From the NCBI RefSeq assembly GCF_907165195.1, contig NZ_OU015584.1, positions 310,001 through 374,000 of the forward strand: DNA of 64,000 nucleotides, given 5' to 3'. The notes beneath the pieces are model-generated. The model was given only the letters and a program-made list of their open reading frames with translations. It ran no database searches and was not told the origin of the DNA. This DNA comes from Parvicella tangerina. GTDB lineage: Bacteria > Bacteroidota > Bacteroidia > Flavobacteriales_D > Parvicellaceae. Position numbers and translations under genes: made by a program. Positions 8,964-16,385 of this stretch are shown piece after piece; position 1 is the stretch's first letter, and each line of letters starts with the position of its first letter.

Positions 8964-10946
8964 TTACTTTAATAGCTTCTCATCAACAATATTCGGCAGC
9001 GTTACCTTTAAATTCGGTGTTCTTGCCATCTCTCTTTTGATGGCGAATAATGCTTCTTCGTTTCTTGCCCAACTTCTTCTGGCAATACCATTATTCACAT
9101 CCCAAAATAACATTGATTTTAGTCTTCTTTCTGCTTCAGGAGAGCCATCAAGGGTCATTCCAAAACCTCCGTTGATTACTTCTCCCCATCCAACTCCACC
9201 TCCGTTATGAATGCTTACCCAGGTTGCTCCTCTAAATGAATCTCCAATCACATTTTGAATGGCCATGTCTGCAGTAAATGAAGAGCCATCATAGATATTT
9301 GATGTTTCTCTGTAGGGAGAATCCGTTCCACTAACATCATGATGATCTCTACCTAGTACAATTGGAGCAGAAATTTCTCCAGAGGCAATTGCTTTATTGA
9401 ATGCTTCGGCAATCTTTGCTCTCCCTTCAGCGTCAGCATATAAGATTCGAGCTTGAGAACCTACTACAAGTTTGTTTTCTTGCGCACCTCTGATCCACTG
9501 CACATTGTCGGTCATTTGTTGCTGGATTTCAGTGGGCGCTGTTGCTTGAATTTTCAATAAAATATCACAGGCAATGTCATCTGATTTTTTCAAGTCTTCT
9601 GGCTTTCCAGATGTACAAACCCATCTAAATGGGCCAAATCCATAGTCAAAACACATAGGTCCTAGAATGTCCTGAACGTAAGAAGGATACTTAAATCGAA
9701 TTCCATCCTCTGCCATTACATCTGCTCCCGCTCTTGAGGCTTCTAAAAGGAAAGCATTTCCATAGTCGAAGAAATAGGTTCCTCTAGCTGTATTTAGGTT
9801 AATATATTTAGCATGCTCCCTAAGCGATTCTTGCACTTTCTTTTTGAAGAGATCCGGATTATTCGCCATCATCTCATTTGACTCCTCATAGCTCAAACCA
9901 ACAGGATAATAGCCTCCTGCCCAAGGGTTGTGCAATGAGGTTTGGTCAGAACCCAGATCAACATGAATGTCTTCTTCATAAAATTTCTTCCAAACATCCA
10001 CAATGTTTCCATCGTAAGCAATGGATACTACCTCGTTACTTGCTTTTGCTTTACGTACACGTTCACACAATTCATCCAAGTCAGTGATTACTTCATCTAC
10101 CCATCCTTGCTCGTGTCTTTTGTAAGTTGCTTTTGGATTAACCTCTGCTGTTACCGAGATCACTCCAGCAATATTTCCTGCTTTTGGTTGCGCTCCACTC
10201 ATTCCACCAAGACCTGCTGTGACAAATAACTTTATACCTTCAGTTCCTAATTTTCGAGCAGCATTCATCACGGTAATCGTAGTTCCATGCACGATTCCCT
10301 GAGGTCCGATATACATATAACTTCCAGCCGTCATTTGTCCGTATTGGGTCACACCCAGTGCGTTGAATTTCTCCCAGTCGTCTGGTTTAGAGTAATTCGG
10401 GATCATCATGCCGTTGGTAACCACTACTCTTGGAGCTTCTTTATGAGAGGGAAACAATCCCATGGGATGCCCCGAATACATCACCAAGGTTTGTTCATCG
10501 GTCATTTCAGATAAATATTGCATGGTCAGCAAGTACTGCGCCCAGTTTTGAAAAACGGCACCATTTCCACCATAGGTGATCAACTCCTCAGGATGTTGAG
10601 CAACAGCTGGGTCCAGGTTGTTTTGAATCATGAGCATGATCGATCGGGCTTGTTTTGATTTGCCAGGGTATTCATCAATGTGACGAGCATACATCTCATA
10701 ATCTGGACGAAATCTGTACATGTAGATCCTTCCATATTTCTCTAATTCGTCTCTGAACTCAGGAAGTAAAGCAGCGTGGTGCTTTTTATCAAAGTATCTT
10801 AATGCATTTTTTAGCGCTAGTTTTTTTTCTTCATCAGAAAGAATGTCTTTGCGCTTAGGTGCATGGCTAAAATCGGGGTTTAAAGGTTTGTTAGTTGGGA
10901 GTTCAGAAGGAATTCCCTGTTTGATTTGTCCTTTAAAATCGCTCAT
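8964..10946 (-). CDS. hutU: Urocanate hydratase
   Basis: 660 aa. It converts urocanate to imidazolonepropionate in histidine degradation, using tightly bound NAD+. Diagnostic stretches are YSGHPMGLFPSHKEAPRVVV, TQYGQMTAGSYMYIGPQGIV, VTAGLGGMSGAQPKAGNIAG and, near the end, VSIHNGGGVGWGEVINGGFG. The length is about 100 residues above the classic 550-560-aa enzyme, which fits the long Bacteroidota form; the extra residues are mostly N-terminal and in the central insert around FYEEDIHVDLGSDQTSLHNP. No hutH, hutI or ftcD is nearby, so the rest of the pathway must be elsewhere. A -7-like box lies about 24 bp upstream. The small membrane protein downstream may share its transcript. Confidence 0.95.
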   Translation of the reverse strand: MSDFKGQIKQGIPSELPTNKPLNPDFSHAPKRKDILSDEEKKLALKNALRYFDKKHHAALLPEFRDELEKYGRIYMYRFRPDYEMYARHIDEYPGKSKQARSIMLMIQNNLDPAVAQHPEELITYGGNGAVFQNWAQYLLTMQYLSEMTDEQTLVMYSGHPMGLFPSHKEAPRVVVTNGMMIPNYSKPDDWEKFNALGVTQYGQMTAGSYMYIGPQGIVHGTTITVMNAARKLGTEGIKLFVTAGLGGMSGAQPKAGNIAGVISVTAEVNPKATYKRHEQGWVDEVITDLDELCERVRKAKASNEVVSIAYDGNIVDVWKKFYEEDIHVDLGSDQTSLHNPWAGGYYPVGLSYEESNEMMANNPDLFKKKVQESLREHAKYINLNTARGTYFFDYGNAFLLEASRAGADVMAEDGIRFKYPSYVQDILGPMCFDYGFGPFRWVCTSGKPEDLKKSDDIACDILLKIQATAPTEIQQQMTDNVQWIRGAQENKLVVGSQARILYADAEGRAKIAEAFNKAIASGEISAPIVLGRDHHDVSGTDSPYRETSNIYDGSSFTADMAIQNVIGDSFRGATWVSIHNGGGVGWGEVINGGFGMTLDGSPEAERRLKSMLFWDVNNGIARRSWARNEEALFAIKREMARTPNLKVTLPNIVDEKLLK

Positions 10947-10969
10947 GATGTGTGTTTAAATTTGGCTTC

Positions 10970-10977
10970 AAAATTAA
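10970..10977 (-). promoter_or_regulatory. Candidate -7 box for hutU
   Basis: Read on the minus strand this is TAATTTTG, a match to TAnnTTTG, 23 bp before the hutU ATG. No well-spaced TTG element is visible. The 312-bp intergenic stretch 10947-11258 otherwise holds only this box and the promoter at 11188-11219; I see no ORF, hairpin or repeat in it. Confidence 0.4.
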
Positions 10978-11187
10978 GGTTTTTTGGGAACAAGGGTTAG
11001 CTCTAACCTTGAGAGTTAATAAATGAAGTAGTTCGTTCTAAAATTTTTCGGATATTAATTTGAGTCATTCAATTAGGCTTACTTAATTAGTAAGTGCGAG
11101 TGTAGTAATAAAGTTGATTCATTGATATCCTAGGTCAGCGTCAGTAAGAATTCTGTTTATAAACCCCTTAAATAATGAATTTAATTA

Positions 11188-11219
11188 TTGATGAGAGTCT
11201 ATTAAAGTTCCTAATTTTG
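11188..11219 (+). promoter_or_regulatory. Candidate promoter for the M48 protease gene
   Basis: TTG (11188-11190), a 21-bp spacer and TAATTTTG (11212-11219) fit the Bacteroidota promoter pattern TTG-N17-23-TAnnTTTG. The box ends 39 bp before the ATG at 11259. Confidence 0.45.
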
Positions 11220-11258
11220 AGCACACATAAATCTTATTAGACTTATTAATTCGCAATT

Positions 11259-13154
11259 ATGAGATATTTAACATTATTCGTGTTCACCATTTTCTGTACA
11301 CTAACTTTCTCGCAGTATGTTAATACGAAGTCTTGTAAGCCAATACCGGAAGATTTTATTTTAACGTCTATTGAAAAGACTTCAAGAAATCTGAACATAC
11401 TTGATTCTACATCCTTAAGTAGACGATCGAAAAAGGAGTTCTATTTAGAAAGTAGTTTTGTGTTGAGTGAATTATACTCAAGTGGACTTATTTTATTCAA
11501 TGAACCTATCTCTAATTATATTAATGAAGTTTCCGAAGTATTACTAGAAGGGGATTCTTCATTAAAAGAGGAATTAGATTTCTATGTGATACGATCAACG
11601 TCTATCAATGCATTTGCCACCAATGATGGGAATGTATTTGTGACCTTAGGGTTAATTGCCAAACTAAATACGGAGGGAGAGTTAGCTTCCGTTTTAACCC
11701 ACGAAATTATTCACTTTAAAGAGAAGCATAGTATCAATTCCTATGAATTTGAACTGGAGGAAGACAATGAGGATTTGTACAAAATGGAACAAGAAAACCT
11801 TGAGAGTGTTCTGCTAGCAAGAAGTTTGTATTCTCAAGAGAACGAGCTAGAGGCAGATAGACTGGGTTTAGAGTTGTTTCTAAAATCTAACTATAATCCA
11901 AAGAATGTTATTTCTGCTTTTAAGGCACTTGAAACTGTTTATATTCCTTTTAAAATTACTCCAATTAGCAGTACGAATGTGGGCTTAATTGATCCGGATG
12001 CTATTTTAGAATTGCCAGCAAGGTTGGATACCATAGACCAATTTGTGCCCTCTGAAATAGTGTCTAAATACAATTCTCATCCACATATATCAAAGAGGAT
12101 TTTAATTACAGGTAAATACTTGGAGAGCATAAAACTAGAAGGAGTAGATTTTGTATTACCAGAAAGTAGATTTAATCAAGTAAGCTATATGGCAAAATTA
12201 GAGTTATGTGACGATTTTCTTTTTGAACGTAAGTATATAGAAGCTTTGGCCGTGACAACTGAGTTGATGAAGTTTTCGGAGAATGATACTTATTTAGAGT
12301 CAATAAGAGCTAAAGCTTGGTATGGTATTTACGAAACTAAGAAGGGAAGTAAAAAATATACAAATGCAAATCTTTCTTCTGTTCCAGAATGCTTTGCTCA
12401 AATAATTAAAATTGTTAACCATAATGAATTGGATACAATTAGGAACTTGTCTATTGCTCTTAATTCAGAACTATCTAACACAAATGATCATCATAGAGCT
12501 ATATTAAATCAATTAGAAGGAGGCACGCTAGAAGCTGGATTTAACGTCAATAGTTGTGATTCTATACTATTTATTGATCCGTTTTATTTTAGGATGGATT
12601 TGAGGAAGAAAACAAAAATCATGAGATATATGGGGTCTGAAAGAGTTCGCAGTAACTATGCAAGCTTAATTCAAGAGTCATGTGAAAAATTAGACTTAAA
12701 CTCTTACGCCCTATCTTCAACAAATTTAAGTTCTGATCAAATTGAAGATTTTAATTCTATTGGAAATTTGAAACGTTTTTTGATTAACGTGTACGAGAAT
12801 GATAAAACTGAAATAGATATTATTTCTAATAATTATAATGAACTAAAAGAACTGGAGAAGAGAGGGGTTCGATATGTAGGTATAACGGGGGGATTTTCAT
12901 TGCAAGAGAAGAAAAGTGGAGAGCAGTGGACAATATTGGCAATAAGTGCAATTGCATACCCCGTTTTGCCACTTGGACTGGTAAATTTTTTAAATCCCAA
13001 TTTTCATTCTGTTAACTTCCTGATTGTGTATGATATTCAAACTGGTAAAAAGGTATATGAGGACAAACATTACTCCCAGTTACGAGACACTGATGCTACA
13101 ATCAGGTCAGTGATTTTTTATAACTTATTCAAAATGAAAAACGGTGAAAATTAG
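11259..13154 (+). CDS. M48-family metalloprotease, secreted
   Basis: 631 aa. A signal peptide (MRYLTLFVFTIFCTLTFS) precedes the peptidase domain at about residues 85-270. The zinc site is VLTHEIIHFKEKHS (HExxH) and the third ligand is in NELEADRLGLELFL, preceded by the family's INAFATNDGNVFVTLGL block. Residues beyond 300 hold no known domain, though stretches such as YIEALAVTTELMKFSEND resemble a TPR-like helical repeat as in BepA/LoiP relatives. It is probably a periplasmic protease. It heads a three-gene plus-strand cluster with two secreted unknowns and overlaps the next gene by 11 bp. Codon use is visibly more AT-rich than in the neighbouring etf and hut genes, a possible sign of later acquisition. 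Confidence 0.8.
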   Translation: MRYLTLFVFTIFCTLTFSQYVNTKSCKPIPEDFILTSIEKTSRNLNILDSTSLSRRSKKEFYLESSFVLSELYSSGLILFNEPISNYINEVSEVLLEGDSSLKEELDFYVIRSTSINAFATNDGNVFVTLGLIAKLNTEGELASVLTHEIIHFKEKHSINSYEFELEEDNEDLYKMEQENLESVLLARSLYSQENELEADRLGLELFLKSNYNPKNVISAFKALETVYIPFKITPISSTNVGLIDPDAILELPARLDTIDQFVPSEIVSKYNSHPHISKRILITGKYLESIKLEGVDFVLPESRFNQVSYMAKLELCDDFLFERKYIEALAVTTELMKFSENDTYLESIRAKAWYGIYETKKGSKKYTNANLSSVPECFAQIIKIVNHNELDTIRNLSIALNSELSNTNDHHRAILNQLEGGTLEAGFNVNSCDSILFIDPFYFRMDLRKKTKIMRYMGSERVRSNYASLIQESCEKLDLNSYALSSTNLSSDQIEDFNSIGNLKRFLINVYENDKTEIDIISNNYNELKELEKRGVRYVGITGGFSLQEKKSGEQWTILAISAIAYPVLPLGLVNFLNPNFHSVNFLIVYDIQTGKKVYEDKHYSQLRDTDATIRSVIFYNLFKMKNGEN

Positions 13155-13860
13155 TACAAGCATTCTAATAAGCTGCTTATTGATATTTATTACTATTGAT
13201 GCTGCTTGTCAAACCAAAACTCCTGGTTATATGGGAAAACGAGTTAACTTGCAATTAAACGTAAATACAGCCCCAGCCGTTTCTAGTTTAATAGATTTAT
13301 CTACATGGTCTGAAGCTCTTGTCGATATTAACCCAAGAGTATCAATAAATCTAGAGTATACCGTTGGCACATCTCATGCATTAAGTGGTAGCTATGAAAG
13401 GACCAGTGATCAAATTATTATCGAAAAAGCAAAATTCCAGAATGAAATTACAGGTACTATTTTTGGAAATACGTTTACCGTTGGTGATAAAATATTTAAG
13501 TCATATACAGGATCAATAAGTCCACATGGAAAGTACTTTATAGTTAAACTTAGCTATCACAATATGAATCTAAAAGATAGAGGGGGGTTTTTCGGTACCG
13601 ATATAAAGGAGTTGGGAAATTATAAATCATTTTCTTTTGGCTGGGGTATCGGAAAGCAAGTGGTCTTTTCTAAGAAAGTAAATTTCAATCTGCTTCTTAC
13701 CAATAGTTATAATTGGGACTATTTAAGGTATTTGTTAATTTCTGCAAATGGATATTCTCCGGATTATTATGGGTTTAATCCACTCAATACTGCTGTGTAT
13801 CGAAAGTTATTTGCTGATAATATTTTGGGTGTTACTGTAGGCCTAGGAATCCTCTTGTAA
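13144..13860 (+). CDS. Secreted beta-rich protein of unknown function
   Basis: 238 aa from a GTG start that overlaps the end of the M48 gene by 11 bp. It begins with a signal peptide (MKISTSILISCLLIFITIDA, then ACQ) and continues with alternating strand-like segments (RVNLQLNVNTAP, PRVSINLEYTV, FIVKLSYHNM, SFSFGWGIGKQVV). It ends in LGVTVGLGILL, which resembles a small outer-membrane barrel. No family is recognised. The overlap implies translational coupling with the protease, so it may be a substrate, partner or anchor for it. Confidence 0.6.
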   Translation: MKISTSILISCLLIFITIDAACQTKTPGYMGKRVNLQLNVNTAPAVSSLIDLSTWSEALVDINPRVSINLEYTVGTSHALSGSYERTSDQIIIEKAKFQNEITGTIFGNTFTVGDKIFKSYTGSISPHGKYFIVKLSYHNMNLKDRGGFFGTDIKELGNYKSFSFGWGIGKQVVFSKKVNFNLLLTNSYNWDYLRYLLISANGYSPDYYGFNPLNTAVYRKLFADNILGVTVGLGILL

Positions 13861-13881
13861 TTATGTATATTATTATTCTTT

Positions 13882-14412
13882 ATGAAAAATATTTTAGTAT
13901 ATAAAGTCATAGCATTATTATCCCTGTTTTTGGGTTTTGCTTCTTGTAAGCCAAAAGATTTGCCAGAAACATTTGCAGAATTAATAATTGATAAACCCAT
14001 CTGGGAAGTTCATAATATATTAGTTTACAATAATAGCCGTTCACTTGTATACCCAGAGTATAGGGGTGTTGAATATAGAAATTGCGGTGAACTGCATTTT
14101 AATTCTGGAGGAGATGGTGTGTTTTCGTTTGGATCTTTAGAAAGCTACCAATTTACTTATGAAGCTAGTTATGACAATGGAGCTTCGACACTTAAAATAA
14201 TTTATAGTGATCCATTGGAGCTTTTAGTTTCTGGTTCTGAATATATTAGGTTGATCAGTCACTATAACTATTTTCAGGGTGATGGGTGGATAGAACGAGA
14301 ACTGGAGTGGCAATTAAAAAATTTTAGAATTATAAGCATTTCGGAGACATTCATCATGTTGGAAATTGATGCTGATAATTTATATGAGATTTATTTAACA
14401 CCTGTTGATTAG
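13882..14412 (+). CDS. Putative lipoprotein, unknown function
   Basis: 176 aa with a lipoprotein signal: hydrophobic VIALLSLFLGFASC, with the lipobox Cys at about residue 22 followed by KPKD. The body is mixed beta/alpha with an odd density of Tyr and Ser (YNNSRSLVYPEYRGVEYRNC) and looks like a lipocalin-sized domain, but no family motif is visible. It lies 21 bp after the preceding secreted protein and completes the AT-rich three-gene cluster. It is probably tethered to the outer or inner membrane. Confidence 0.6.
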   Translation: MKNILVYKVIALLSLFLGFASCKPKDLPETFAELIIDKPIWEVHNILVYNNSRSLVYPEYRGVEYRNCGELHFNSGGDGVFSFGSLESYQFTYEASYDNGASTLKIIYSDPLELLVSGSEYIRLISHYNYFQGDGWIERELEWQLKNFRIISISETFIMLEIDADNLYEIYLTPVD

Positions 14413-14482
14413 TCTTGTTTATTTGAATCAGAAGTCATTAGCTTACTTCAGCGAATTTTTCAGAATTCAGTCTTTAAAGAAA

Positions 14483-14517
14483 ATAAAAACCCTGACGCTC
14501 ATAGAGAGGTCAGGGTT
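14483..14517 (-). terminator. Rho-independent terminator of etfBA
   Basis: The 9-bp arms AACCCTGAC / GTCAGGGTT (14488-14496 and 14509-14517) are followed on the minus strand by a TTTTTATTTT tract, 26 bp past the etfA stop. Confidence 0.8.
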
Positions 14518-14542
14518 ATATCAAACTAAACTTTCTTAATCC

Positions 14543-15493
14543 TTAGTTCTGCGAAGCCTTAAATTTCTTGATCGCTTCATTCAACGCTGGTAATACTTCA
14601 AATGCATCTCCCACAACACCATAGTCAGCGGCCTTGAAGAAAGGTGCTTCAGAATCAGTATTGATCACAACAATTGTCTTACTGTTGTTCACACCAGCTA
14701 AATGCTGAATTGCTCCAGAAATACCCGCAGCGATGTACAAGTTTGGACGAATAGCAATACCAGTTTGACCTACGTGTTCATGGTGAGGTCTCCAACCAAT
14801 ATCAGCAACGGGTCTTGAACATGCTGTAGCAGCACCCAAAGTAGATGCTAAATCTTCAACCATTCCCCAGTTCTCAGGACCTTTCAAACCTCTACCAGCC
14901 GAAACTACTAGTTCTGCTTCTGGTAATGGAACACCATCTCCCTGAGATTTCATCTCTTTCACTTTAATTCCAGCCGCTCCCAGATCAGCATTGAAATCTG
15001 CTACTTCAGCAGATCCGCCTGTTGCTTCTGCAGGTACAGCGTTAGGAATTAATGAAATCACTTTTTTAGCGGTATTCACACCAACATTGGCATACGCTTT
15101 TCCAGAATAAACATTCGTTTTCACAACAAATCCATTGCTCGTATCCGGTAAAGCTATTGCACCTGAAACATGCCCTGCTCCTAGTCTTGCTGCTACTCTC
15201 GGAGCAACTGCTTTTCCAAGTTGATCCTGTGCAACAACAACTACATCTGCTCCAACCTCATTGGCTGCTGCAACGATCAATCTTGTTAATTGTTGGTCAT
15301 TTTTATCTTCTACTGATCGGTTAACTAATACTTTTTTAGCTCCGTAATTACCTAAAGTTGCCAATACTGAGTTGTCAGCATCTCCAAAGGTTACTACAGT
15401 AGTATCTCCAATTTTATTTCCATACGATACGGCCTCAAAAGCTGCTTTTGAAAGTTGACCGTCTTTTGTTTCTACAAATACTAATACTGACAT
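14543..15493 (-). CDS. etfA: Electron transfer flavoprotein, alpha subunit
   Basis: 316 aa. With EtfB it forms the FAD/AMP heterodimer that takes electrons from acyl-CoA dehydrogenases and passes them to the quinone pool. The N-terminal domain starts SVLVFVETKDGQLSKAAFEA. The C-terminal FAD domain carries VVSAGRGLKGPENWGMVEDL, the Arg-Pro segment ACSRPVADIGW, then QTGIAIRPNLYIAAGISGAI and INTDSEAPFFKAADYGVVGD. All are standard, and the length is as usual. It starts 1 bp after the etfB stop and is followed by a clear terminator, so etfBA is a complete two-gene operon. Confidence 0.97.
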   Translation of the reverse strand: MSVLVFVETKDGQLSKAAFEAVSYGNKIGDTTVVTFGDADNSVLATLGNYGAKKVLVNRSVEDKNDQQLTRLIVAAANEVGADVVVVAQDQLGKAVAPRVAARLGAGHVSGAIALPDTSNGFVVKTNVYSGKAYANVGVNTAKKVISLIPNAVPAEATGGSAEVADFNADLGAAGIKVKEMKSQGDGVPLPEAELVVSAGRGLKGPENWGMVEDLASTLGAATACSRPVADIGWRPHHEHVGQTGIAIRPNLYIAAGISGAIQHLAGVNNSKTIVVINTDSEAPFFKAADYGVVGDAFEVLPALNEAIKKFKASQN

Positions 15494-15494
15494 C

Positions 15495-16235
15495 TTAAAT
15501 TACTTTTGCTTCGTTATGTAATGCTGCGACTAATTCATCCATCTGATCGGGTTCAAAATACTTGCAGTCCGATTTTGGTGCAGGTAGATCATAAGAAACC
15601 ACAGAAGTCGTTGCGTCCATTGCTACAGGAGGAACTACATTCAACGGCTTGGTTCTTGCCGCCATAATTCCTCTCATGTTTGGAATTCTTTGCTCGGCCA
15701 TTCCTTTAGCAGCACTCAATACAAACGGTGTATTTACTTCTACAACTTCAACTCCTCCAGGAACATCTCTTCCCAAAGTCGCTACATTTCCAGCAAGCTC
15801 TAAACTCTCTGCTAATGATACAAATGGTTGATCTAAAAACTCAGCCACCATCGCCCCAACTTGAGCTCCGTTGAAGTTGATCGTTTCTTTTCCACTTAAG
15901 ATAACATCAAAGCCTTTATCTTTTGCATACTCAGCGATTTGCTTAGCAACAAACATCGGATCTGTTGGTTCTGCATCAATTCTTACCGCATCGTTTGCAC
16001 CGATCGCAAGAGCTTTTCTAATGGTTGGGTCGTCAGCTGCAGTACCCACAGTAATCGTGGTTACTGTCCCTCCGTTAGCTTCAGCCAACTCTAATGCTCT
16101 TACTAAAGCATACCACTCATCGTAAGGGTTTACGATGTATTGAACTCCAGTCTCGTCAAACTTCGTATTGCCATCAGTAAAGGCAATTTTTGAAGTCGTA
16201 TCAGGAGCTTTACTAATACAAACTAAAAACTTCAT
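15495..16235 (-). CDS. etfB: Electron transfer flavoprotein, beta subunit
   Basis: 246 aa, the AMP-binding partner of EtfA. The start KFLVCISKAPDTTSKIAFTD, the signature DPTIRKALAIGANDAVRIDA and the loop PNMRGIMAARTKPLNVV before the C-terminal helix are typical; length is normal for the family. It is the first gene of the etfBA operon, 1 bp ahead of etfA. A minus-strand TATTTTTG box (16281 to 16274) lies 39 bp upstream and may be its -7 element. Confidence 0.97.
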   Translation of the reverse strand: MKFLVCISKAPDTTSKIAFTDGNTKFDETGVQYIVNPYDEWYALVRALELAEANGGTVTTITVGTAADDPTIRKALAIGANDAVRIDAEPTDPMFVAKQIAEYAKDKGFDVILSGKETINFNGAQVGAMVAEFLDQPFVSLAESLELAGNVATLGRDVPGGVEVVEVNTPFVLSAAKGMAEQRIPNMRGIMAARTKPLNVVPPVAMDATTSVVSYDLPAPKSDCKYFEPDQMDELVAALHNEAKVI

Positions 16236-16273
16236 TATATCTATTTTTTAATTATCAATTGGTTCGTTTCAGA

Positions 16274-16281
16274 CAAAAATA
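16274..16281 (-). promoter_or_regulatory. Candidate -7 box for etfBA
   Basis: Minus-strand TATTTTTG, 39 bp before the etfB ATG, matches TAnnTTTG. It overlaps a 21-bp sequence (16259-16279) that recurs with two mismatches at 19174-19194. Confidence 0.35.
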
Positions 16282-16385
16282 ATCATTCTGCTAAACGAGG
16301 CGTAAATATAAACGAAAAATGTTATGCATGCATACATTATTAGACAATTATTGCGTTCAAAATCTAATTTTTATAATTTCGTAGC

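Noticed and set aside
9878-10514. Plus-strand frames opposite hutU
   Set aside because: Antisense shadows of a conserved gene, with no promoter or family match.
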